A stretch of DNA of 39,491 nt from Polyangiaceae bacterium. Lineage in GTDB: Bacteria > Myxococcota_A > Polyangia > Polyangiales > Polyangiaceae. The stretch spans positions 1-39,491 of the forward strand of contig JAKLKA010000061.1 of NCBI GenBank assembly GCA_023150915.1, written 5' to 3'. Of the stretch, positions 24,961-33,340 are shown piece after piece; within the stretch, counting starts at the first letter, position 1, and every line of letters starts with the position of its first letter. Under the pieces are notes generated by a model, which made no database searches, was not told the DNA's origin, and saw only the letters and a list, made by a program, of their open reading frames with translations. The position numbers and the translations under genes are program-made.

Positions 24961-26841
24961 TTACCTCCCACATGCCGACTCGACCACCTGACGGTAGAAG
25001 CCGAGCTCGTCGCGCCAATACTCACCGTCGAAGGGCCACAGCACGTGCTCTTCGTCCGGTTTGACGACGCCATAGATCTTGGATTCAGCTTTGCTGACCT
25101 GGCCCTTGCTGATCTTCTCGTCGAGCAAGTTGCGCTGGGCCGCGGTGATGTCGATCAGGATCTTCTCACCGTTGCGCAGATGCTCGTTCAGCTCGTCGAC
25201 GTTGCGCTGGTAGCGCAAGAGCGCGAGCTCACCGGCCTGGCGGATGGCCAGGTCACGGGCGATCTTCAGTGAGTCTTCGACCTGCTTGCCCACCGCCGAG
25301 CCGCGGAAGGCGGGCGGCGACTTGCGGAACCGATCCATCTCGTCGTCCAGCAGGCGGACGTACTCCAGGTTGCGGAGCAGCTGGCGGTCGGAGAGGGCGT
25401 TCTCGACGATCGGCTTGATCTTCGAGTCGAGGTTGGCCTTGCCCTCGCGCACTTCTTTCAGGAACTTGAAGAAAGGCTCTTCCTGGTTCTCGCCCTTGAA
25501 GCGCTTGAGCACCTTCTCGAGCTCGTCGCGAATCGGCACGAACTTCTTGTTGAAGCGCGCCACCACGATGGTGGCACCCTCGTAGTTGCAGTTGGCGAAG
25601 TAGATGACCGCCTTGAGCACTTCCGCCTCGGGGTAGAACGAGTTGGGGAAGTACGGCGACTGGATGGTGTGGATGTTGCCGAGGGCGTGCGGGTAGTCGC
25701 CGGCCATGAAGTACGCCCACGACTGCTCGAACAGCGCGTCGAGCCAGTATTCGCTCGCCGGCTCGATCTGGTTCCAGTACTTCACCGCGGCGCTGAGCTT
25801 CTTCTCGTCCACCTGCGGCGTGTTGCTCTCGGGGTCGAGCTTGATCGACGCCGAGTAATAGGTCCGGGCCATGGACAGGTAGGCGAGGTCGCGCAAGCGA
25901 TCTTCGTCTTCCACGCCCGAAGCGCCCTCGTCGATCACCTTCTCGATGCGCTGGAACGACTGGACCGCGGGCACGCTCTTGCGAAGCTGCACGTAGCTGA
26001 TGCCGGTGAAGAACTGGCTCTTCACGTAGTACTCGCTCTTGCGGTCCACCTTCTGGAAGAGGCGAATCGCCTCTTCGTACTGCCGATTGCGGTACTTGTA
26101 GCGGCCGAGCATGTAGTTCAGCTGCCAGAACAGGTCGCGCTGCTGCTCGTTGTCGAAGCGCGCCACCTGATCGTCGCTGTACTTGCCGACCCGCTCGATG
26201 ATGTCCGCCGGCTCGGGGAGCTGGGTCGCGAGCTTCGCCAGCCAGAGCAGGGTCTCTTTGAACTTGAGGTGGTTCTTGTTGTCGGCGATCTGACTGAACA
26301 GCGCGTAGCTGGCCTGGTAGAACTTGAGGCGATAGAGCGCGATGGCGAGGTAGTACTGCGCGAGCTGCTTGTTGCCCGGGTCGTCGCTGGTCTCGCCGTT
26401 GACCACCCGGAACAGCGCCTGCGCGGCCTCGTTCCAGCGCTCGCGATCGAAGAGCTTCTTGGCCGCGGCCGCCTCTTCGGTCATCTGCCCGGCGACGACC
26501 GGCCCCTGCTCTTTGCCCTCTTGCCCTTCGTCGAGATCGATGTCGACGCCGCCCTTGCCGTCGCCCTTCTTGGCGTCACCCTTCTTGGGATCGGCCTTGG
26601 CGTCGCCCTTCTTCGGATCGGCTTTGGCGTCGCCCTTCTTCGGATCGGCTTTGGCGTCGCCCTTGGCGACGGGTTTCGCCGCGGGCTTGGCCGCAGGCTT
26701 GGCCGCGGGCTTCTTGGGAGCCTTGGCGGCTTCCTCGTCGAGATCGATCACTTCCTGCGCGACCGCATCACTGCTGGTGCTGACGATTCCCAGTGCGGCG
26801 GTGGCCACGATGCAGGTCGCGACAAGGCGCTTTCGAAACAT
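24961..26841 (-). CDS. gltC: GltC-like periplasmic TPR protein
   Basis: A 626-residue protein. ATG 26841 has AGGA 5 nt upstream. Signal peptide 1-29 (cleavage after AVA before QEV). A Lys/Ala/Pro-rich linker follows (about 38-95) with a nine-residue KKGDAKADP unit in tandem. TPR-like helices cover about 120-400, with LAQYYLAIALYRLKFYQAS and EEAIRLFQKVDRKSEYY. A conserved-looking C-terminus reads VLWPFDGEYWRDELGFY and ends with a Cys near the end. In M. xanthus GltC is a soluble periplasmic TPR protein that links inner- and outer-membrane Glt parts. The gene is first in a tight operon with gltD and gltE and has a strong promoter. NfsC, the spore-coat paralogue, cannot be excluded. Confidence 0.83.
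   Translation of the reverse strand: MFRKRLVATCIVATAALGIVSTSSDAVAQEVIDLDEEAAKAPKKPAAKPAAKPAAKPVAKGDAKADPKKGDAKADPKKGDAKADPKKGDAKKGDGKGGVDIDLDEGQEGKEQGPVVAGQMTEEAAAAKKLFDRERWNEAAQALFRVVNGETSDDPGNKQLAQYYLAIALYRLKFYQASYALFSQIADNKNHLKFKETLLWLAKLATQLPEPADIIERVGKYSDDQVARFDNEQQRDLFWQLNYMLGRYKYRNRQYEEAIRLFQKVDRKSEYYVKSQFFTGISYVQLRKSVPAVQSFQRIEKVIDEGASGVEDEDRLRDLAYLSMARTYYSASIKLDPESNTPQVDEKKLSAAVKYWNQIEPASEYWLDALFEQSWAYFMAGDYPHALGNIHTIQSPYFPNSFYPEAEVLKAVIYFANCNYEGATIVVARFNKKFVPIRDELEKVLKRFKGENQEEPFFKFLKEVREGKANLDSKIKPIVENALSDRQLLRNLEYVRLLDDEMDRFRKSPPAFRGSAVGKQVEDSLKIARDLAIRQAGELALLRYQRNVDELNEHLRNGEKILIDITAAQRNLLDEKISKGQVSKAESKIYGVVKPDEEHVLWPFDGEYWRDELGFYRQVVESACGR
26572..26665. repeat. 27-bp tandem repeat inside gltC
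   Basis: About 3.4 copies of a 27-bp unit with starts at 26572, 26599, 26626 and 26653. The repeat is in frame (nine residues, KKGDAKADP register), so copy number can change without breaking the gene. It encodes the flexible linker between signal peptide and TPR part. Confidence 0.85.
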
Positions 26842-26970
26842 GGATCCTCGTTTTGTTGGGGACTTCGGGCGCTCGGGCGGCGCGCGCGCCGGCGGCTCTC
26901 CTCGGAGCCCCCAGGACTCGGCATCGAAAAGTTCAATGAGAACCGATAGATACCACGCGCGGCCGGGCTG

Positions 26971-27000
26971 ATGTTAGGTGGCCCCACGCGGCGTTGTCAA
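26971..27000 (-). promoter_or_regulatory. Promoter of the gltC-gltD-gltE operon
   Basis: On the minus strand a perfect TTGACA (27000-26995), an 18-bp spacer, then TAACAT (26976-26971; 4 of 6). Predicted start is near 26964, giving a leader of about 120 nt before ATG 26841. Confidence 0.6.
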
Positions 27001-27160
27001 GCGTCACCACAAGGGATTTTCGGACCCACCCGCCGGCGCACCGCGGGCACCCTGACCGGCGGCACCTCCACCGGTCGCCGGCGCGGGCGCCGCAAGGGCC
27101 GCTCGAGCCAGTGCCGACTCCGACACCCGAGGCCGAGAAAACCCTTGGGTCCCTTTCGCG

Positions 27161-27190
27161 TTGACGGCTCTCGACGCGCTCGACTAGCTT
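27161..27190 (+). promoter_or_regulatory. Candidate promoter of the Cys-rich lipoprotein gene
   Basis: TTGACG (27161-27166), an 18-bp spacer, then TAGCTT (27185-27190; 3 of 6). Predicted start is near 27197, giving a leader of about 80 nt before ATG 27276. The -35 is good and the -10 weak. Confidence 0.4.
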
Positions 27191-27275
27191 TTCGACAGCG
27201 CACGCCGTGGTGCGCTGGGTCGACTAAGTAGCAAACGCGCCGGGCCTACCCGCGCGACTAGGTGGCGAGCACACA

Positions 27276-27932
27276 ATGACACGTTCGATTCCGGCTAGTT
27301 GGCTGATCCTGGCGTCCGTTCTGGGCCTGTCTGCGCTCGCGTGCGAGCCGGGCGGGGTCGGCGACCCGTGCGTCCCCGAGGACGAGTACCGCGTCGACTT
27401 CGGCGGGTACAACGAGAGCGAGGTCAACGTCGAGAGCCGCTCGTTCCAGTGCGAGACGCGCGTCTGCCTCGTGAACCACTTCCGCGGTCGCGTGAGCTGC
27501 CCCTACGGGCAGAACGAGAGCGCGATCCCCAAGAACAACTACTGTCCGGAGTGTACTGGCAACCTGCCGGGGACCGATCCGAAGCGGTGCCGCATTCCCG
27601 GCACCAGCGGCGCCACCGAGGCCGATGCCGTCCAGGTCCCCGTGCCGCCTCAGCTCGAGGGGCGAAGCGCCGCGGCAGCGGAGGAACACTCCGGCGGCAA
27701 GGACTCCGTCTATTGCTCGTGCCGGTGTGACGGGCCCGATCCCAATGCTCGGTATTGCGAGTGCCCGAGCGGGTTCAAGTGCGAGAAGTTGATCGACAAT
27801 CTGGGTCTCGGTTCGGCCCAGCTCGCCGGCAGCTACTGCATCAAGGAAGGCTCGAAGTACAACCCGGCCGAGGGCGGGGTGACCTGCAACTCGACCCTCC
27901 AGAACTGCGGCACCAGCGGGAACAACCCCTGA
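27276..27932 (+). CDS. Cys-rich putative lipoprotein
   Basis: A 218-residue protein with a lipoprotein signal ending LSALAC (lipidated Cys23). The mature part is very rich in Cys (about 16 more), mostly in pairs and short spacings: CETRVC, YCPEC, YCSCRC, YCECPSGFKCEK. The YCECPSGFKC part resembles an EGF-like loop, and the protein is probably held by many disulfides outside the cytoplasm. No catalytic motif recognised. It is divergent from the gltC operon and overlaps or abuts the next gene (yraN-like), so they are probably co-transcribed. Function unknown. Confidence 0.78.
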   Translation: MTRSIPASWLILASVLGLSALACEPGGVGDPCVPEDEYRVDFGGYNESEVNVESRSFQCETRVCLVNHFRGRVSCPYGQNESAIPKNNYCPECTGNLPGTDPKRCRIPGTSGATEADAVQVPVPPQLEGRSAAAAEEHSGGKDSVYCSCRCDGPDPNARYCECPSGFKCEKLIDNLGLGSAQLAGSYCIKEGSKYNPAEGGVTCNSTLQNCGTSGNNP

Positions 27933-28297
27933 CGCAAACCGACCGCCAGCGACTCGGTGGAGCAGCCGAGCAGGCGGTCGCAGCATATCTCTCGAACCGC
28001 GGGTTCGAAGTCGTCGCGCTCAATCTCAGGGTGGGGCGGCTCGAGCTGGACGTGGTCGCGCGTCAGGGCAACCTGGTGGTCGTGGTCGAGGTCCGCGCGC
28101 GCGGAGCGGGAGCGTGGACCACCGGCCTTTCGAGCATCGATGCGGCGAAGCGGCAGCGCGTGCGACGCGCCGGCCAGCGGCTGTGGCGTGATCGGTACAA
28201 GAACGACCCGAGTGTGGAGCGCATGCGCTTCGATGCCGCGAGCGTGACCTGGGAGAGCGGCGAGCCCGTGATCGAGTACGTGGTCGCGGCGTTCTGA
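27929..28297 (+). CDS. yraN: YraN/UPF0102 family nuclease-like protein
   Basis: About 122 residues. The family core is clear: a first helix GGAAEQAVAAYLSNRGFEVV, then LRVGRLELDVVARQG and VVVVEVRARG, and a late RFDAASV strand. These are the E, D and E of a PD-(D/E)xK nuclease fold; the usual final Lys is Arg here (EVRAR instead of EVKxR). The start is a problem. No ATG, GTG or TTG lies just before the domain, but a CTG at 27929 overlaps the upstream stop as CTGA and would give the usual family length. In-frame GTGs at 27761 and 27779 or a TTG at 27755 would need an overlap of 150 bp or more with the lipoprotein gene. YraN proteins are often linked to DNA uptake or repair; the role is not settled. 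Confidence 0.75.
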   Translation: MTQTDRQRLGGAAEQAVAAYLSNRGFEVVALNLRVGRLELDVVARQGNLVVVVEVRARGAGAWTTGLSSIDAAKRQRVRRAGQRLWRDRYKNDPSVERMRFDAASVTWESGEPVIEYVVAAF

Positions 28298-28436
28298 AGG
28301 CCGCTCCCGCCAACCCGAAACGGTCCGGGAGAAGACCCAGGCGCGGAGAGCCACGTGACGTCGGGGGTCTCGGCTCCGCCGGCCCCGAGTTCTTGGCGCC
28401 CTTGGCGCTTGGCAGTTCGCTTCGGAGCGCGCGCGC

Positions 28437-29225
28437 TCAATCCAAAGTCTGCTGCATTTCGGCCCGCAGCTTCTTCAGTGTCTCCATGTCCTTCGCGTCG
28501 GCCTTGCCCTCGAGCGCGCCCATGGCGCGGTCGAGCAGCGCGATCTCGTTCTCTTGCCGCTGACGCCAGGCGACGACCATGTCGTTGAAGGCATCGAAGA
28601 AGTCGACCAGCTCGTCGCCCTTGCGAAGCTTGCCCGGGACCTTCAGCTTGCCCTCGCCGACCTCGCGGATCTGGCGCTTCATCTTGAAGATTGGGCCGGC
28701 CACCTTGTGGGTGACGAGGATGCCGGCGATGCCGATGCCGAAGACCAGCAAGAACAGCACGGCGCCGAGCGAAGTCATCATCGTCTTTTGCTGGCGCGCG
28801 ATGTCGGCAGACTGCTTCTTCAGGTCCGCCGCCTGACCCTCGAGCTCGAGCTGCTGCTTCTTGAGTCGATCGTCCTGGGCCTGCGCGTCGGTCTTGAACG
28901 CCTCGAGCAGCTCGGGGTTGTCTTTGTACGCTTCGTCCTTGACGATGTTCATCTGAACGACGGCGCTGACCTTTCGGCTCTCGTCGACCACCTGCTTGCC
29001 GAACGAGACGACCTGCTCGCTCTTGTGGACGGTGGAGTGGCTCTGGGCCAGCACGGCATCGCTGGTCTTCCACAAGATGTAGCCCAGCGAACCGCTCAGC
29101 ACGACGGCGATGGCCACCAGATAGCCGGTGTACTTCAGCTGAAATCGGGTATCGAGCAGGTAGTTCCGGAGCCGGCGCTGGTGTCGCCCTCCCGCTTGTG
29201 CCGGTGCGGCTGCCGCTTCTGCCAT
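28437..29225 (-). CDS. HAMP-domain membrane protein without output domain
   Basis: A 262-residue protein. The start at 29225 is preferred over 29231 because AGGA then lies 7 nt upstream. It has an Ala-rich basic N-terminus, transmembrane segment 1 at about 33-52, a periplasmic helical domain of about 100 residues with a Gln/Lys/Leu coiled coil (about 112-148), transmembrane segment 2 at about 152-172, and a HAMP domain at about 173-225 (VAGPIFKMKRQI at its start, GDELVDFFDAFNDM in its second helix). About 35 more residues form a helix and the protein ends. No kinase, cyclase or methyl-accepting region follows, so it probably acts by binding a partner. It is downstream of a secreted HEAT-repeat gene on the same strand. 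The gene ends 139 bp from the convergent yraN-like gene. Confidence 0.82.
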   Translation of the reverse strand: MAEAAAAPAQAGGRHQRRLRNYLLDTRFQLKYTGYLVAIAVVLSGSLGYILWKTSDAVLAQSHSTVHKSEQVVSFGKQVVDESRKVSAVVQMNIVKDEAYKDNPELLEAFKTDAQAQDDRLKKQQLELEGQAADLKKQSADIARQQKTMMTSLGAVLFLLVFGIGIAGILVTHKVAGPIFKMKRQIREVGEGKLKVPGKLRKGDELVDFFDAFNDMVVAWRQRQENEIALLDRAMGALEGKADAKDMETLKKLRAEMQQTLD

Positions 29226-29275
29226 GGTCATTTCCTCAATCGGTTCGGAGACCGCACGGGTGGCCCCAGGGCGCC

Positions 29276-29305
29276 ATGGTACGGCCCCCGGGTTTGGGCG
29301 AGCAA
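29276..29305 (-). promoter_or_regulatory. Weak candidate promoter of the HAMP gene
   Basis: On the minus strand TTGCTC (29305-29300), an 18-bp spacer, then TACCAT (29281-29276). The -35 matches only 3 of 6, so read-through from the HEAT gene 102 bp upstream is the simpler view. Confidence 0.25.
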
Positions 29306-29327
29306 GAAGCGGGCGCCCGGGACGCGG

Positions 29328-30137
29328 TCATTGAATGCGCTCCATGTTCTGCGAGAACTTCTCGATGGCGCGCCGGGACGCGGTTTTTATCAGGTCGTCC
29401 TCACTGGAGGTGTCCTTGTCCGAGACGCCCTCTTGGGTGAGCTTGACCGGGATGTTCCCCTTCAGCGCTTTGCCGGGATAGGTGAAGATCGCCACGTCGA
29501 TCTTCACCTGCAGCGACCCGCCCGAGTACTTCGGCTCGAGCACCTTGGGCGACAGCAGAAAGGCCTTCAGCTTCTTCCACTTCGCGAGCCGCTTGGTGGC
29601 CTCGGCGGTGGTCTCGCTGGCGGGCGCGATCACGAACCCGTCTTGCTCACCGGCGGCCTTCACCATGGCACTGCGGACGAGCTTGGCGACCTCTTCACCA
29701 TCGCGGCCGGTCTTGTCGCTGGCCTTGGCGATCGCGAGGTAGACCTTGGTGCTGTCGGTGATCGCCGGCTCGGCGCCCCCCTTGATGGTCGCCAGCGCCT
29801 TCTTGATGGCGGCCTTGACCGAGGCGTTGCTTTCGTCGGCGAGGCGCTTCTCCAGGCAGTCTTCACCGCCCTTGGCCAGCTTGCCCAGCGCGGCGGCGGC
29901 GGCGGCGCGCACGGTGTTGTTGCTGTCTTCGAGCCCCCCGCACAGCGGGTCGACCGCCCGCTTGCTCTTCGACGCGCCCAGCGAGAGGGCCGCCTGGGTG
30001 CGAACGCGGAAGTCGTCGCCGTTCTTCAGCTTGTCGGCCGCCCGGTCGATGGCGTCTTCGGCGCTGGCGGGCAACGCGAAGAGCAAGACGGCGGTCGCCA
30101 ACAGCGAGACGAGAACGCGGCCGGCCGCCCGAGACAT
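29328..30137 (-). CDS. Secreted HEAT-repeat protein
   Basis: A 269-residue protein from ATG 30137, chosen because it opens a good signal peptide (1-26, cleavage after ASA before EDA); in-frame starts further up (ATG 30182, TTG 30239) would bury it. Two or three HEAT/PBS-lyase-type repeats follow (RTQAALSLGASKSKRAVDPL, then VRAAAAAALGKL, then VKAAIKKALATI). The second half (about 130-269) is a mixed alpha/beta domain of unknown type with LEPKYSGGSLQVKIDVAI. It should be periplasmic. It is divergent from the beta-sandwich membrane gene across 141 bp and is followed by the HAMP gene, a likely two-gene unit. Function unknown. Confidence 0.78.
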   Translation of the reverse strand: MSRAAGRVLVSLLATAVLLFALPASAEDAIDRAADKLKNGDDFRVRTQAALSLGASKSKRAVDPLCGGLEDSNNTVRAAAAAALGKLAKGGEDCLEKRLADESNASVKAAIKKALATIKGGAEPAITDSTKVYLAIAKASDKTGRDGEEVAKLVRSAMVKAAGEQDGFVIAPASETTAEATKRLAKWKKLKAFLLSPKVLEPKYSGGSLQVKIDVAIFTYPGKALKGNIPVKLTQEGVSDKDTSSEDDLIKTASRRAIEKFSQNMERIQ

Positions 30138-30278
30138 CCGCGAGCAGCCTATCACGACCCAGGTCGCGCTCGCGGTCCGCATGATTCTTCCCACTGGCTC
30201 TCTTTCGCGTAGGACGGCCGTCGACGCGACGGCCTTCAATCGGGCTATGCTGATCGCGAGCGTCCCACATCGGACTTC

Positions 30279-32006
30279 ATGCGCGCACCCGTTTTCTCTT
30301 CAGCTCTGGCCGCCTTCTTCGCGCTCATGGTGTGGGCGTGGGTCGCCTCGGCCGTGAAACTCCAGGTCCGTGGGTCGACCGAGCTGGATGCGCGGGCGTC
30401 GATCCGCGACGGCCGGCTCGAGCTCAAGGGCTCGATCACGGACGACACGGGGCGCCCGGTCGGCCAGGCGCGAGTCCGGGTGCGGGCGACCCGCGAGCGC
30501 GGAGGCCCGGCGCTGCGACTGGGCCGGCCGGTGGGCTGTGGCGAGACCGGCCAGCGCCAGATTCACGCCGGCAGCGACGAGCTCTTGGTCGACACCAACG
30601 GCAGCGGCGCGTTCTGCGTTTCGCTGCCGGACCTGGATCGACGTGCGGCGCTCAGCGTGTCGTTCGACGGCGACCGCTTCCACGAGAAGAGCTCCACCGA
30701 GCTCGACGTCGACTCTTCTCGCCGCAGCCTGGTGCTGACGTTCTCGCCGGCCCCCGCTCAGCTCGCGCTGGAGCGCGAGTCTCACGCGATCTGGCTCGAC
30801 GCTCGGGTCGATCCGGTCGACGAGACGGTGAGCGAGGCGCTGCAGCTTCGCCTGATGATCGAAGAACGCGACGGGAACCGCCGCGAGCTCGGGCGGGCCT
30901 CGATTCGTTCGGGCGAGCGCGCCGAGCTGGTGGTCAAGAGCAAGGACCTGGGGGCGGCAGGGCCGGCGACCCTGGTCGCAGAGTTCGCGGGCTCGGACAC
31001 CACCCAGCCGGCGCGGCGCGCAGCGCCCGTGCAACGCACGGTGAAGGTCGCGCTGTCCGTCGCCGGGAAGGTCCCCGCGGCGGATCCCAGCGCCGGCCTC
31101 GAGCTCGACGTGGCCGTCGGGTCGAGCGCGGGCGCGGTGAACGCGGGCGCGGTCGAGATGCTGGCCGGCGGCGAGAGCGTGGGTACGGCGCCGGTGCGCG
31201 GCGGCGCGGCGCACGTGGCCTCGGTCTTCCCTCTCCCCGCCTCGGGCCCGATCACGGTGACCCTCCGATACCTCCCCGAGGCGCCGTGGTGGCTGCCGGG
31301 CGACCCGGTGGTGATCTCGGTCCCCGTGGCGCCCCCCAGCCCCTGGCGACGGCTGCCGTGGGTGCTGGCCGCGCTGGGGATCGGCGCGTGGGTGGTACGC
31401 ACCTGGTGGCGCCCGACGCGCACCGAAAAGCCAGAGAAGGACCGAGCCAGCCTGCCACCGGGTCGGCCCTCGCTGGACGTGATCGAGGTCGGCCCCGAGC
31501 GCTCGGGTTGGCGGGGGAGAGTGGTCGATGCCCACGAGGGCCATGCCATCGCCGACGCCAGCGTGGTGATCCTGCTTCCGGCCTTCGCGTCGGACGGCGT
31601 GGCGGCCCGGGCGTTCTCCGACGACGAGGGTCGCTTCGAGCTGCCCGCGGTGCAGCGCATGGACGGCGCGCGCCTCCAGGTGTCGTCCCGGTGGCACTCG
31701 ACCCTGCTGCGCGACCTGCCGCCGGCCGGGCACCTTCAGGTGAGCTTGGTGTCCCGGCGACGGGCGCTCTTGAGTCGGTTGGTCGACTGGGCCGGCCGGA
31801 TGGGCAAGCCGTGGACGACCCCCGGCGACCCGACCCCGCGCCACGTGGCGTCGGTCGCGCGAGCCCGCCACGCCGACGACGTGGCCCTCTGGGCCGGCGA
31901 GGTCGAACGGGCGGCCTTCGGCGCCGATGCCCCGGACGCCGAGGTCGAGGACCGAATTCGGGAGCAAGAACCCGCCTGGCGGAGCGGTGACGACGCCAGA
32001 CGTTGA
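30279..32006 (+). CDS. Membrane protein with beta-sandwich repeats and a carboxypeptidase-regulatory-like domain
   Basis: A 575-residue protein. A hydrophobic N-terminus (about 5-25) serves as signal peptide or anchor. About 330 residues of beta-rich, Ig-like sequence follow (first unit RLELKGSITDDTGRPVGQA), then a transmembrane segment at about 358-376. After it comes a segment GWRGRVVDAHEGHAIADA...DDEGRFELPAV typical of the carboxypeptidase regulatory-like fold, at about 447-520, and a basic/acidic C-terminus. With a cleaved signal peptide this last domain would lie in the cytoplasm, which is unusual for the fold. TATGCT at 30246-30251 may be its -10. It ends at 32006, within the -35 box of the ftsY promoter. 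Role unknown. Confidence 0.72.
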   Translation: MRAPVFSSALAAFFALMVWAWVASAVKLQVRGSTELDARASIRDGRLELKGSITDDTGRPVGQARVRVRATRERGGPALRLGRPVGCGETGQRQIHAGSDELLVDTNGSGAFCVSLPDLDRRAALSVSFDGDRFHEKSSTELDVDSSRRSLVLTFSPAPAQLALERESHAIWLDARVDPVDETVSEALQLRLMIEERDGNRRELGRASIRSGERAELVVKSKDLGAAGPATLVAEFAGSDTTQPARRAAPVQRTVKVALSVAGKVPAADPSAGLELDVAVGSSAGAVNAGAVEMLAGGESVGTAPVRGGAAHVASVFPLPASGPITVTLRYLPEAPWWLPGDPVVISVPVAPPSPWRRLPWVLAALGIGAWVVRTWWRPTRTEKPEKDRASLPPGRPSLDVIEVGPERSGWRGRVVDAHEGHAIADASVVILLPAFASDGVAARAFSDDEGRFELPAVQRMDGARLQVSSRWHSTLLRDLPPAGHLQVSLVSRRRALLSRLVDWAGRMGKPWTTPGDPTPRHVASVARARHADDVALWAGEVERAAFGADAPDAEVEDRIREQEPAWRSGDDARR

Positions 32007-32032
32007 CGGGCCAAACCCCCGCTCCCTATAGT
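32003..32032 (+). promoter_or_regulatory. Promoter of ftsY
   Basis: TTGACG (32003-32008), an 18-bp spacer, then TATAGT (32027-32032). The -35 contains the TGA stop of the upstream gene. Predicted start is near 32039, with a leader of about 28 nt. Confidence 0.6.
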
Positions 32033-32066
32033 CCGCCGCCCAGCCGCCTGGAGGCACGCGCCATCG

Positions 32067-33308
32067 ATGGAAATCGTCTACGTCCTCGTCGGGATCGTGG
32101 CGCTCGTCGCCGTCTACTTCCTCTTCTTGCGCAAGCCAGAGCCGGAGAAGCTCGAAGCGCCCCCGAAGCGCGAGCTGCCGGAGAAGAAGGAAGAGGCGCC
32201 GAAGAAGCGCGAAGAGCCCAAGCCCAAACCCGCGGTCGAGAAGGCCGAAGCCAAGCCCCACGCCGCCGCGCCCGCGAAAGCGGAGCCACGCGCGGTCGAG
32301 GCGGCCGAGATTCCCATCGAGACCGAGGCCCCCGCCGAACCGTCGCGTCCGTCGCTGACACGCGTGCGCGATGTCGCCGGCTTGCGCAAGGGGCTCGCCA
32401 AGAGCCGCAGCGACGAAGGCTTCTTCGGCAAGCTGAGGGCGCTGATCGGCGGCAAGAAGGAGATCAGCCCTGCCATCGCCGAAGAGATCGAAGAGATCTT
32501 GCTCGCGTCGGACGTGGGCGTGGCGACGACTCAGGCCATGCTCGCGCGCATCAAAGACGCGCTGAGCAAGTCCGACCTCGTCGACTCGTCGCGCGTCTGG
32601 AGCGCGGTGCGGGACGAGGCCAAGCGGATCCTCGACGTCGACGGAAAGGCCGGAGCCTTTCCGCTGCGCGGCAGCCCGACGGTGGTGCTGATGGTCGGCG
32701 TGAACGGGGCTGGCAAGACCACCACCATCGGCAAGCTCGCCACCAAGCTGCAGGCCGACGGCAAGAAGGTCGTGCTCGCTGCCGGCGACACGTTCCGGGC
32801 GGCCGCCGTGCAACAGCTGGTGGTGTGGGGTGATCGCGTCGGCTGCGAGGTCGTGCGCGGGAAAGACGGGGCCGACCCCGGCAGCGTCGTGTTCGACGCC
32901 ATCAAGAAGGCCCAGGAGACCGGCGCCGACGTGGTGCTCGCCGACACCGCCGGCCGGCTGCACACCAAGACCAACTTGATGGCCGAGATGAAGAAGATCG
33001 CCAAGACCGCCGACAAGGCGCTGGCGGGAGCCCCCCACGAGGTCTTGCTGGTCGTCGACGCGACCAACGGTCAGAACGCTCTGGCCCAGGCCAAAGAGTT
33101 CAAAGAGCAGCTCGAGCTGACGGGGATCGTCCTGACCAAGCTCGACGGCACCGCGAAAGGCGGTGTGATCCTGGGCATCTGCGACACCTTCGGGGTGCCC
33201 GTGCGGTTCGTGGGCCTCGGGGAGCGCCCGGACGACCTGCGCGATTTCTCGGCGGACGAATTCGTCGAGGCGCTTTTGGGCCCAGACAGCGAGTCGAGCG
33301 CGGCCTGA
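32067..33308 (+). CDS. ftsY: Signal recognition particle receptor FtsY
   Basis: A 413-residue protein. It opens with a membrane-spanning helix (about 3-21) instead of the soluble start of E. coli FtsY. A Lys/Glu/Pro/Ala-rich A region follows (about 22-95), then the N domain helices and the G domain. The SRP GTPase motifs are intact: GVNGAGKTT (211-219), DTFRAAAVQQL, DTAGRLHT (about 293-300), TKLDGTAKGG (about 357-366) and the closing GLGERPDDLRDFSADEF. FtsY docks ribosome-SRP complexes at the inner membrane and hands them to the translocon. GGAGG lies 12 nt before the ATG, a rather long spacing. It has its own promoter. The gene just downstream encodes an outer-membrane barrel with a separate promoter. 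Confidence 0.97.
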   Translation: MEIVYVLVGIVALVAVYFLFLRKPEPEKLEAPPKRELPEKKEEAPKKREEPKPKPAVEKAEAKPHAAAPAKAEPRAVEAAEIPIETEAPAEPSRPSLTRVRDVAGLRKGLAKSRSDEGFFGKLRALIGGKKEISPAIAEEIEEILLASDVGVATTQAMLARIKDALSKSDLVDSSRVWSAVRDEAKRILDVDGKAGAFPLRGSPTVVLMVGVNGAGKTTTIGKLATKLQADGKKVVLAAGDTFRAAAVQQLVVWGDRVGCEVVRGKDGADPGSVVFDAIKKAQETGADVVLADTAGRLHTKTNLMAEMKKIAKTADKALAGAPHEVLLVVDATNGQNALAQAKEFKEQLELTGIVLTKLDGTAKGGVILGICDTFGVPVRFVGLGERPDDLRDFSADEFVEALLGPDSESSAA

Positions 33309-33340
33309 GCCCGGCCCGAGTTTCTCTTGAGATTTCGGGG

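Larger units (their letters stand above)
26842..27275. other. 434-bp divergent intergenic region (gltC operon / Cys-rich lipoprotein)
   Basis: No gene seen. It carries two outward-facing promoters (26971-27000 on minus, 27161-27190 on plus). The gltC leader of about 120 nt is GC-rich and structured: a 14-nt palindrome at 26878-26891 and a short hairpin GGCTC/GAGCC beside it. The region is the most likely regulatory hub of the block. Confidence 0.6.

Noticed and set aside
21404-24991. 1195-codon plus-strand frame opposite gltD
   Set aside because: Antisense shadow with low-complexity Leu/Val/Arg composition, while the minus strand has a signal peptide, ribosome site and TPR pattern.
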